From contig JAPEHQ010000023.1 of the NCBI GenBank assembly GCA_027405735.1, positions 248,001 through 312,000 on the forward strand: a DNA stretch of 64,000 nucleotides, written 5' to 3'. Positions 45,610-56,280 of this stretch are shown in pieces. The DNA is from Mucor racemosus (lineage: Eukaryota > Mucoromycota > Mucoromycetes > Mucorales > Mucoraceae). The notes under the pieces are model-generated. The model was not told the DNA's origin. It saw only the letters and a program-made list of their open reading frames with translations, and did not search any database. The position numbers and the translations under genes are program-made. Within the stretch, counting starts at the first letter, position 1. Each line of letters begins with the position of its first letter.

Positions 45610-45825
45610 CTCTCCAATATCATAAACATAAACATGTCCATCACTGGAACCCACTGCCACCTTTTTACCCTCCTCTTTGTCCCAAGCCAATTTATTCAAT
45701 GCTTTACTAGAACCAACTTAAGTACTTAAAAATGGTTCCTCAGTAATTGCATTCAGATACCATAAATAAAATTCACTGGTTCTGTCTACAGTAGTATCAA
45801 ACGTATCATCAACCCACCTTGTGAT
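45610..45825 (-). pseudogene. Captured dynein intermediate chain exon, copy 3 (broken)
   Basis: Minus-strand version of the exon at 4183. Readable: FYLWYLNAITEEPFLST, stop, VGSSKALNKLAWDKEE, a shift, KKVAVGSSDGHVYVYDIGE. The donor is GCAAGACT instead of GTAAGACT. It shares its upstream 300 bp with copy 2 rather than with copy 1. Confidence 0.83.
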
Positions 45826-46304
45826 AAATGTCAATCTAAAATCAGAAACATCCCATTGTCATTGTTATAAGCTATGAAAAGCTTGATTTTTAATAATACA
45901 GCAATTACATAAAAAACAAGATGATGCTAATAGCATATAATGAGTATTTAACATCTAAGAAAGTTTGATGAAGTATACTTTTAACTCCTTTTAAAAATTC
46001 TGAAGCAAACACAACACCTTGGTCTTGTAACTTCTATCCATCAAAATGTTGCGATTTCCACTACACAATGAATTTACTTTTTATCAATATCGGCCTCGAT
46101 GTACATTTGGTATCAGTTTTTTTAACAGTTGTATTTTCACTACGGCCGACCTGTGCTGCACAAGATAATTTCGTTGTGCCCAGGTGGGCTACACACTGTA
46201 GTAGCCTGAGTTCTTGTGCCCACTGAATATGGTTAAAAAGATAAAACAATATGCAGATGGGCACAACAAAAGAAACTGCACACGAGCACAACGCTAACCC
46301 AGTA

Positions 46305-47943
46305 CAGTGAGTTCCAAAACCCTTTCAATGTTTTGAAATTTTGAATGAGACTAGCCATATCTTTCGCAATTTCAATCGGAGATACTTTAAATTTCTATTA
46401 TGAGTAATGTGAAATATTTCCAATAATTTGCAAACAGTCCGACCTAATTATTTAAAGTTCCGAAAAAAATATGTCAATTCGAAAACGGGTACATCATTGA
46501 AAGGGTTTTGGAAGCATTATCAAAAAAAAATTGGAGTTTATTTAAACGCAGTTAATAATCAATGCCGTAACCCTTTGCTTTGATGCAAGCTTTCAAACGA
46601 TTAGGCATACTCGAAATAACCCTTTGGTATTCCTCAACTGTTATTTTTTCTTACCAAATCTCTTGTGTTCTCTTCCAAATGTCATTCATGCCTTCTGGAG
46701 GTGTATCATATTCATTTAAACGGATTTTCAATAACCTACACATATTTTCAATGGAATTGAGGTCTGTGGATTGTGCTGGCCATGACATTACTCTATATTC
46801 TTTTGTTTCGAAGTGTTTTTTCATTAACTTCGAGGTGTGTTTGGAATCATTGTCTTGCTGAAGAATGACTTGATTACGACGTAACTTCAATTTTTGGCAC
46901 ATATCGTCAATGGATTTCTCCAAATCGTCATCAACAATAGTTTTGTATAGTTCAGAGTTCATATTACCTTTGATCTTGCACAACCAGCCAACACCAGACC
47001 AAGAAATAGTGTTCCAAATCATGATGCGATCATCTCTATGCTTTCTTGTTTTTTTGGTATGCCTAGGTTTTATCTCCTCGTTGTCTTTTTTCCAGCACCA
47101 AATACAATCATCAGAGTTAAAACGGTTAATTCTAGCCTCATCGGTAAATATAACACGTTTCCAGTCCTCCAAAGTCCAATCAATTTTGTTTTTGCACCAG
47201 CGGAGGCGATCCTTCGCATTTTCATCACTAATTTCTGGCTATTTTATCTTAGGTAATGCGCCTAAACCATTATCCGGAAGAGTCCTACGTACAGTATTCG
47301 CACTGACATTAACGTGTAGATTACGACGAAACTCTTTTTTGGCTTGTACCGCATTATCCAAGCCACCTTTGGTGATTTCATGGACACAATATCTCTTATC
47401 CACAGTAGTCAGCTTAGATGGTTGGCCTCCTTTAAGTTTTTCTCGGTCAGGACAGGCCTTTTTTCCAATACGACGTACTGTGGCTTGACTAACATCTACA
47501 CGACGAGCAATTTTCGAAACGGTATGGCCTGAATTTAACAGAGAGATAACATCATTACGTTTGGCATCTGATACAGTTTTCATCTTGATGATTTTGCTTG
47601 AAACTACTAGTAAAAAAGGTAAGGTAAAAGTTGAAAAACATCTCATATATTTTCCGCATATTTCTCTGTTTTATAAGATATCCAGCGTTAATGTACAAGC
47701 TGTGGGCTACTAAATTGTAATTTTTATCCTATGCTTCCAAAACCCTTTCAATGATGTACCCGTTTTTGAATTGACATATTTTTTGCGGAACTTTAAATAA
47801 TTAGGTCGGACTTTTTGCAAATTATTGGAAATATTTCACATTACTTATAATAGAAATTTAAATTATCTCCGATTGAAATTGCGAAAGATATGGCTAGTCT
47901 CATTCAAAATTTCAAAACATTGAAAGGGTTTTGGAACTCACTG
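46305..47943 (-). mobile_element. Tc1-family transposon with 216-bp terminal inverted repeats
   Basis: 1639 bp flanked by TA (46303-46304 and 47944-47945). The ends, CAGTGAGTTCCAAAACCC, extend as inverted repeats of about 216 bp with few differences. Within each end, the outer TTCCAAAACCCTTTCAATG is repeated in inverse at the inner edge, so each end has two mirrored candidate transposase sites. The insertion split the GTGCCCA array of family D copy 5 (compare 53220-53250). It carries one transposase frame with two stops. Confidence 0.93.
46552..47583 (-). pseudogene. Tc1-family DD34E transposase with two in-frame stops
   Basis: 343 codons on one frame. The N-terminal helix-turn-helix part reads TVSKIARRVDVSQATVRRI. 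The catalytic triad is visible as FTDEAR, LQQDND and STDLNSIENM, with 34 residues between the second Asp and the Glu (DD34E, Tc1 type). TAG at 47239-47241 and TAA at 46651-46653 interrupt the frame without any shift. The stops make this copy inactive unless read through, but frame and termini are intact, so it is young. Start chosen at MKTVSDAKRNDV, the usual beginning of the DNA-binding domain. Confidence 0.92.
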
Positions 47944-48874
47944 TATATACAGGATTATAGATTCTGCCTGTGTGCATCATAACATTAATCCCATGCGTGC
48001 ATAATAGTATAATTGCTAATACGCATATCATCATTATCCCTATTTATGCATAATAATAAAATCTGACCATGAGCATAATGAGCTGCTCGTATTATGGGCA
48101 CAAATTGGTTTGTACATGAGCATCGTGCCGGTCTGAAAATTCCATTGCATTTTTTCACTGAAATGGGTTTTTAAATTACATTTGCTTTTATTAATATAGG
48201 TTATAGACAATACAATTCAATACGTTGTTGATGTAGAGCAATACATGTAAGAACCAATATATTTACGATTATCATCATTTGTAAATATGTTTATAGTTAT
48301 AATGTTTTCAGTTTACAGCAACAATGGTTTTTGCTAGAGCATAAACTTAAATAACGCTCACTGCTCTAGTTCATATGCAAGCCAAATCTAAGGTTATAAA
48401 TGTTACTTTATTGCACATAAAATTTAAACAAATTAACCTTCTTTAAACTTACTATTTTAGTTTATTACAATTATCAGCTATAAAAGGATTTGTTTTCAAG
48501 TATAGCTACAATCAAAGCTATGGTTATTAGACAAGACATCGGATTATTCTTTTTTTATTTTTGTTTTCATATCATTTGAAATTTTATCACTTTTCTGGAA
48601 TATTTTGTGGGTTTGTAGCAGTGCTAGCTTTTCATTGAGTATATATAAATATTATTGTCTTCTATTTGATCTGGTAATCAAGAAATATGTCCAACAATTA
48701 CAGTAGTAAATAACCATATTTGATCTTAGGATGCGGTCAAATAAAAATATCAGTCTCTAATATAGACTGCTACCTACACTAAAAACATTAGTCCCTTATG
48801 TTAGATTGCGTATTCAGATAAAAGAAAAAAATACTAGCTTGATAGTCTGATATGCCTTATCAAACGTTGAATAT

Positions 48875-49240
48875 TGTTGCGTCCACAGGTTATTATAGTA
48901 ATTTGTAAGATAATGAAGAACCTTTTATGTTGTAATAATCCTTACTGTAAACGTAAGCTAACTACTTTGAGATGGCACTCCTAATTGTTCTCCGTTGGAT
49001 AATAGTCCGGAATGTGCGGGATATATGAGATACCATATTTGGTTGTATGAAATATGTACCCCTCATATATGCTATGCTATTAATGTAAATAAATACTGAT
49101 CTAACGGATGAAATTGTAATATAGAATTTATATATAAAAAGGACAAATTATTGATATTAAATAAAGATTCTCTTCAGTTTTTGTGTGTAATTTAATTTAA
49201 CCAGTTTCTTTATTAAGTTTTACATTTTTTTCTTGCTACA
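48875..49240 (+). mobile_element. Putative solo LTR
   Basis: 366 bp starting TGTTGCGTCCACAGG and ending TTGCTACA, with ATAT on both sides (48871-48874 and 49241-49244). Inside are TATATAAAAAGG near 49131 and AATAAAG near 49161, as in an LTR promoter and poly(A) site. It interrupts family D copy 5 within TTGAATAT..ATATCCTTGG. Confidence 0.65.
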
Positions 49241-50296
49241 ATATTTATTCTAAATCTTGTGCAATTCAAATATATCCTTGGAATAATATGAAAACAAAAA
49301 GAGAGAAACAAAACACGTAGAAAAGGATTTTCAAGGCTTTACATTATTTAGCGCAATTAAAACCCTGCTAAATTTAAGATTTCATCCAATGTAGAAGCAG
49401 CATTACAGTACATCATTCAACCATAAACTAAACAAAATAGACAATATCTGTTATGATAGAAACATGCATTTTCTACCGGAATAACCGTCTATGATATCAT
49501 ACCTTCATTATAAATTGCAAAAGCGAGCCCGTAGAGCAACGCCGTAATTGAGTATAGCAAAATTGAATTTTTAAGTCTCATATACTATGGTATATCTAAG
49601 CTTTAAATAAAAAAGAATCTCTATTTTTTTAACTTTTTTTATATTTAACCACGTACGGTCTGAAAATTCAGTTTTTGTAGCGGACATTTTCGGGACTCAT
49701 TTTATCCTTATCAACACCCATGATTTTAATCAAAAAACAGAAAAATCAAATTTTGACATCAAAATTAACGTTTAAATATACGACATTGTGAGAGAAAATT
49801 GTAGCCATAGCTAATATACATTTTATAAAAGCTTAATTTTAAATGTTGAGTAATGAAAATTTGTACTTTTGGCCCAAAAACGGTTTTTTGATTAAAGGAT
49901 TTTCATATAATATTTTGTAATAAAAATTTTTGTTGTTTTTTATTGAGCAAATAGAGCACTAAATTTTGTATATGTGTATATTTTTTGTTTTTATAATTGG
50001 TAATATAATTAACACTAGATTTGCAAAATCAGAAAAAAAAAATTAAAAAATGTCAAAATTGATCATCTGGACAAAAATAATTTTCTAAATTAATATTCCG
50101 CTTATAAGCCTTGTAAGTCTTAAAAATAAGAGATTTTATAGTACTTGAGAACTTTTTCAAGAATTTACGATACTGTACCCACTTGATTCGAGCTTATTAC
50201 TGTAAATATTTATACATACTTTTATAATCGCTAATTTTTCTGTAGGTAAATATCGACTTTAGACCAGAAAAGCATTGATTGTAACGTAGATGATGG

Positions 50297-51023
50297 TGCA
50301 GTAAATAACGAAGTTGTTTACTAAAATAAAAAAATAAAAAAATAAAAGCAGTAAAAATACAATTATAATCAGCTAAAGTTTTTATTACAAAAGATTTCGG
50401 AAGATTTTAAATAATTGAAAAAGTATGAGGGTAATTATAGCGATTTGGAGAACTTGGATACCATCAGACTTGAATGGATGTATATTTAGCAATCTTCCAG
50501 TTTGGAGTACATTGTTATTGATTTAATATTTTAAGGGGTAAATCATGTAGAGCATTGACCATAAGGGATTGATGTCAAGTGTGACAATATCGACCTTTTG
50601 GGAAATGGTTGTTTTGTTTATTTTTGTTATAACTATTTTATGTAACCTTGATTTTTAAGGGGTAGTTTTTATATGCCTGAATCTTATTCATATTGATAGT
50701 GCAACGTCAATATACGTGAGCAGTTGACTAAATTATTGATATCTTTGTTTATTATTATTATTGATTTGGATAGAATCCTGTTTTGATATATATGTCATTT
50801 TTGTAATTGATTGCGCCGTGATCAAGGGTGCTATCATCTACACGACATGTATGGTTCAAAAAGGTATTTCATATTTTTAGCATGCGTTTGTTGTTGTGTT
50901 CAAATGAAACGTTTATTTATTATTGTTGTTCACATTTCAAATTGCATCATATTTTATGAGCGACACTTGGAATTTAGGTTATTTTATTATTATCAAGCGT
51001 TTTTAGTATGTAATTTCACTGCA
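50297..51023 (+). mobile_element. TGCAGT...ACTGCA element, copy 2 (in inverted repeat loop)
   Basis: 727 bp, highly similar to 32317-33045 over its whole length. It has no target duplication: the left flank continues a family D sequence (GTAGATGATGG) and the right flank is a different piece (TCATGTGCAGATCCC). I infer a recombination junction here rather than a simple insertion. Confidence 0.75.
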
Positions 51024-53400
51024 TCATGTGCAGATCCCTATGCCCACGGGAAGCATAGTTCGGCCGTAGTGAATATTTTTCTGTTTTCTTCCCCACTCTT
51101 TCCTCAGATCTTTTCTGTATGTTTAAAACTATAACAAAAAGACCAATATTTTTTATAAACTGAAATCAAGTTGCATGTGCAAGTACATGTTTTTCCTATT
51201 TTTTATTAGGAAATGAATTATTAACTGTTAATGTTAGGGCGCGTTATAGATTTTTTCTCGAATAAAAAAAAAATCCAAGACTTGCTCATTTTGTTACATT
51301 ATCTACGTTACAATCAATGCTTTTTTGGTCTAAAGTCGATATTTACCTACAGAAAAATTAGCGATTATAAAAGTATGTATAAATATTTACAGTAATAAGC
51401 TCGAATCAAGTGGGTACAGTATCGTAAATTCTTGAAAAAGTTCTCAAGTACTATAAAATCTCTTATTTTTAAGACTTACAAGGCTTATAAGCGGAATATT
51501 AATTTAGAAAATTATTTTTGTCCAGATGATCAATTTTGACATTTTTTAATTTTTTTTTTCTGATTTTGCAAATCTAGTGTTAATTATATTACCAATTATA
51601 AAAACAAAAAATATACACATATACAAAATTTAGTGCTCTATTTGCTCAATAAAAAACAACAAAAATTTTTATTACAAAATATTATATGAAAATCCTTTAA
51701 TCAAAAAACCGTTTTTGGGCCAAAAGTACAAATTTTCATTACTCAACATTTAAAATTAAGCTTTTATAAAATGTATATTAGCTATGGCTACAATTTTCTC
51801 TCACAATGTCGTATATTTAAACGTTAATTTTGGTGTCAAAATTTGATTTTTCTGTTTTTTGATCAAAATCATGGGTGTTGATAAGGATAAAATGAGTCCC
51901 GAAAATGTCCGCTACAAAAACTGAATATTCAGACCGTACGTGGTTAAATATAAGAAAAGGTTTTTAAAAAAAACGCTTTTTTATTTAAAACTTAGATATA
52001 CCATAATATAAGAGACTTAGCAGTTCAATATTGCTATGCTCAATTACGGCGTTGCTCTACGGGCTTGCTTTTGCAATTTTTAATGAATGTATGATATGAT
52101 ATGACACATGTTTTTTTTTTTTTGGAAGAAAAACATATGTTTCTATGATAACAGATATTGCTTATTTTGTTTAGTTTATGGTTTATGCGCTGTAATGCTG
52201 CTTTTACATTGGTCGAAATGAGCAATTTAGCAGGGTTTTAATTGCGCTAAATAACGTAAAGCCTTGAAAATCCTTCTCTGCATGTGTTGTTTCTCTCTTT
52301 TTGATTTCATATTCCGAGGATATTATTCACCTTTTGACAAGGCATATCAGACTATCAATCTGGTATTCTTTTCTTTTATCTGAATACGCATTCTAACATA
52401 AGGGACTAATGTTTTTAGTGTAGGTAGCAGTCTATATTAGAGACTGATATTTTTATTTGACCGCATCCTAAGATCAAATATGGTTATTTACTACTGTATT
52501 GTTGGACGTATTTCTTGATTACCAGATCAAATCGAAGACAATAATATTTATATCTACTCAATAAAAAGCTAAAACTGGCTACAAACTCACGAAATGTTCC
52601 AAAAAAGCGATAAAATTTCAAATGATATAGAAACACAAAAAAGAATAATCTAATGTCTTGTATAATAACCATAGTTTTGATCGTAGCTATACTTGAAAAC
52701 TAATATTTTTACAGCTGGCAATCGTAAACTAAAATATTTAGTTTAAAGAAGGTTAATTTGTTTAAATTTTATGTGTGATAAAGTAACATCTATAATCTTA
52801 AATTTGGCTTGCATATAAACTTAATAAGCAGCAAGTGTTATTTAAGTTTATGATCGAGCAAAAACCATTGTTGCTGTAAACATTATAGCAGTAAAAATAT
52901 TTACAAATGATGATAATCGTAAATATATTGGCTCTTGCATGTATTACTTTACGTCAACAACGTATTGAATTGTATTGTCTATAATCTATATTAATAAAAG
53001 CAAATGTAATTTAAGAACCCATTCCAGTAAAAAATGGAATGTAATTTTGAGAACGGCACGATGCACATGTACAAACCAATTTGTGCCCATAATACGATCA
53101 GCTCATTATGCTCATTGTCAGATTTCTTATTATGCACAAATAGGGATAATGATATGCTTATGAGCAATTCTACTATTATGCACACATGGGATTTATGTCA
53201 TGCACATGGAAAGAATCTATAATTCTGGATTCTGCGCATACAGGCTTAGCGGTGCGCTCGTGTGCAGTTTCTTTTGTTGTGTCCATGTGCATATTGTTAT
53301 CGTTTTAACCATATTCAGTGGGCACAACAGCTCAGACTATAGTGTGCAGCCCATATGGCACAACAAAATCATCTTGTGCAGAACAGGTTGGCCGTAGTAA
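51024..53400 (+). repeat. Family D repeat, copy 6 (right arm of the 46-53 kb inverted repeat)
   Basis: 51024-51072 is the inverse of 20935-20985. 51100-51600 matches 21270-21800. The core lies at 51410-52020 (block near 51870-51920), the 3' part at 52020-52990, and the GTGCCCA array at 53040-53400, ending GTTGGCCGTAGT. Compared with copy 5 inverted, the part nearest the loop (51290-51860) is almost identical, and the distal part has many differences. Confidence 0.8.
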
Positions 53401-54127
53401 AGGATTATAGGTGTTATGTATTATACTAATGCGGCATGATGGCGGAACATCATGCTGAAACCGTGGTTCCGTTGATGTTTAATTGACTTGAATCTGGGTT
53501 CCTGAGCTATTGTTTTACTTTTGGATTTGACATCCGGTTAAGAATAATACATCCATGTGCAATAAAATGGTTATTCCACGTCTCTATTTATACTATTTGG
53601 TAATTATTTACTATCTGGCAATTGTATTGCAATTATCAATGGTTCCATTACTTTTGAGTATATATGTTGGGTTGTTTGGTTATTGATTTGGTGGATCACG
53701 AACGGTGCTTTAAATATGTTCTGTCAATCATGCTTTCAGAACAGCCCTTGCTTGTTCTACTTGATAAGCATGTACTTTTTGTACTTTTTATTTGGGATAT
53801 CCCACATTACTTTAATATTTTATCTCTTATTCGAGTATTATACCCTTGTTATCTTCATGCAATTGTCTATATACTATACAGTCTTATCTTTGATAGCATG
53901 GTTCCAATGAGATGACACTCAATTTAGGTATTTTATGATGGGAATCTAGCTTAGTTCACTTCAGGACGCTCCAATTTTCAAAATTAATAACTTTCAAATT
54001 CAAACTTTTTCAAATAGGCTTATCGAGCGCTATAATAGCGGCAATTATTATTTTAGTATCGTATTATTAACTATAAAGACCATGTAATGCACGCTATTAA
54101 CCATCCAAGCTTTATTTTATTTTGATT
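53401..54127. other. Spacer and 3' flank of the PDI gene
   Basis: About 730 bp without a supported gene. GATGGCGGAACATCATGC..GTGGTTCC near 53440 has a slightly higher GC content than its surroundings. The last 50 bp are the PDI 3' UTR. Confidence 0.4.
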
Positions 54128-56280
54128 TTAATCCTTGTGAGTATAGGTATCAACAGGTCTAAATGAAGGCAGCACACCGCCACTTCCACTGCCAATTCTC
54201 TTGGGATTATGGAAAGTCAAATATCTATATACAAAACTACCGAAGATACCAAAACCCAAGAAACTAATGATCCAATGAGCAAAAATCCAGTCAACGCTAC
54301 GAGAAATGGAAACAAAGACCTTTTGGTGAGCAAGCAAGGTAGATTCACCCTTCAATTGTTGAAGATTCTTCAAACTAACGTAAAGTCCTTCAGGTTTATC
54401 GATAGAAAGAAGCTCATTGCTTACATCTTTTGTAAAATATGTATAATTCTACAAGAAGAAGAATTTGTTAGTTTATTCAACATTAAACATCATCATGCAA
54501 AATAGTACATACTGGTGCATCAAAAATGACAATCTTGGCAGTTTCATCGTGTTGGACATTAAATTTATCACGCGCATAATCTTTCCACATGGCACGGTCC
54601 ATTTCTGCAAAAATAACCTTGATTTGATCGGATTTGAGTGATTTACTCCAAACGTTGGCAATATTACGAAACTTGGACTGACTAACAGTATCTTTGGCAT
54701 TGACAATATTGATGACAACAGGAGCATTTCCCTGTAAAATACTTTGTTGGTTGCTAGGTCCTAATTTGCTGACGAGAGGATATTGCTCCTTTTCGATCCA
54801 ATTGGTAAGTGCTTCACGATTAGCCTTGTTGTTTTCAAAATCATGACTAGGATAGATGCGATAAGCATTATCTTTGGCTATTAAAATAGCAGGTAAATCT
54901 GAAGGAGCCAAATTGAATCTCTTGAAAGATTGTTCATCTTGGGTTGCATAAAATGGAATAGTGGAGGTGAATTGACCAGCAATTTTTTGGACGAGTTCTG
55001 GGATTTCATTTTCCTTAATTTTGTGTAAATAAATCAATGCAACATCCTTAACACTTAAATATTGATCTAGTTCGTTTGTATCAAGCTCCTTTACAGAAGG
55101 TCTATTTTAAAACAATCGTTTAGTAAAATAATAAGAAATAGGCATAAAATATGTATTATTACCCTGCATGAGCATTTGCAAACTTCATAAGGCTAATTAA
55201 GGAGCGATCACTGGTGTATTGAACAGGTCCGCCATCTTGTCCGAACATTTTAAGGGTTGGGAAGCCTCTGATTTCATAAGCTTCACAAACAGCTGTTGTG
55301 ATTGATTACAAACTTGTTAATAATTGAAACATAAAACTAAAAATACACATAAAACTTACCAGGTAAGACATCACAATTTACCTCACCAACATTGACTTGA
55401 CCTCGTAATTCAGAAGCCATTTCTGACCAAGTAGGAGCAAGGTTTTTACAATGAGGACACCAAGGTGCATAAAACTTGACAAACCAAGGTACATTATTTG
55501 AAGCAATTTCTTTCATTTGCTCACCATCTAGGTTAACGGAAATACCTCCGGGGTTGGGTAGAACACCTGAATCAATATTCTTTTCATCTTCTTCATCTTG
55601 TTCTACAGATTTATCATCTTGTTCCTCCTCCTTTTGTTCTTCCTCCTCCTCTTCTTCTTCTTCTTCAGCTTCTTCAGCTTCTTCAATTTGAGGAGGTACA
55701 ATTTCTTCATCCTCCTCATCTACAACCTCTTGTTCCAATTTAGCATCGGATGTAGACGCAATTCGTTGCTTGATGTATTCAGTTAAAGGATCATATTTAT
55801 TAGCGCCTTTATATTGCTCAGCCTTTTCACCACTCTCCCATAATTGTACAGTTGGGTAACCCATAATACCATGTTCTTCGCATAAGTCTCCTTGCGTGGA
55901 ACAATCAATAGTACCAAAATGGAAATCGCTTTCCTCTGCAAGGTTATCTAAATCCTCTGATAATCTTTTCCAGTCAGGTGCTATATGTATTCAAGGTTAG
56001 TTTTTTTTTCTCTATTCCATCGGATATTGTTTTATTGTGCTTTTCCTACCAAAATTTCTGCAGTGAATACAATAAGGTGAAAAATGCTCAATAAGCCTAT
56101 GTAGTGAAATCGTTAACATTTATTCAAATAGTTTTGGTTTTGCTATGGAAACGACATTCACCAAGTACCTGAACTGATAATATCATTTACATTATCAGCA
56201 TTTAATTCAACAGACTTTGCATTTACAGTATTGACTAAATAGCCTATTAATATTGTACTTGCAATAGAAAATAATTTCAT
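54128..56280 (-). CDS. Transmembrane protein disulfide isomerase with two thioredoxin domains
   Basis: Predicted ER-membrane thiol oxidoreductase. Six exons: 56280-56162, 56096-56050, 55980-55360, 55292-55163, 55101-54513 and 54448-54128, giving 608 residues. Signal peptide about 1-22. First thioredoxin domain with active site C49-I-H-C52; an extremely acidic linker (about residues 142-189, mostly Glu); second domain with APWCPHC, cysteines 230 and 233; then non-catalytic thioredoxin-like segments. One membrane span lies near the C-terminus (WIISFLGFGIFGSFVYRYL), and a short tail ends THKD, without a classical HDEL or KKXX signal. The short 47-bp exon 2 carries the first active site. It resembles fungal membrane PDIs of the TMX/Eps1 kind; the subfamily is not settled. 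Confidence 0.88.

Larger units (their letters stand above)
42860..46148 (-). repeat. Family D repeat, copy 4, with dynein exon and Tc1-like insertion
   Basis: Minus strand, in order: upstream part (46130-45830), dynein exon (45825-45610), intron start, core (44640-43950, conserved block near 44080-44130), 3' part, then the GTGCCCA array, ending at ACTACGGCCGACC near 42862. It abuts copy 5, in the same orientation, at a second ACTACGGCCGACC (46140), so the two are in tandem. A 0.9-kb Tc1-like element sits at 44652-45550. Confidence 0.8.
46140..50296 (-). repeat. Family D repeat, copy 5 (left arm of the 46-53 kb inverted repeat)
   Basis: Minus-strand copy. From its 3' side it holds the GTGCCCA array (46140-46304 plus 47946-48170, split by a Tc1 element), the 3' part (48170-48870 and 49250-49600, split by an LTR), and the core (49600-50230). 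It ends at 50296 against the TGCAGT element. It mirrors 51290-53400. Confidence 0.8.

Noticed and set aside
46910..47488. 192-codon open frame on the plus strand
   Set aside because: Antisense to the Tc1 transposase frame; the sense strand shows the DD34E motifs.
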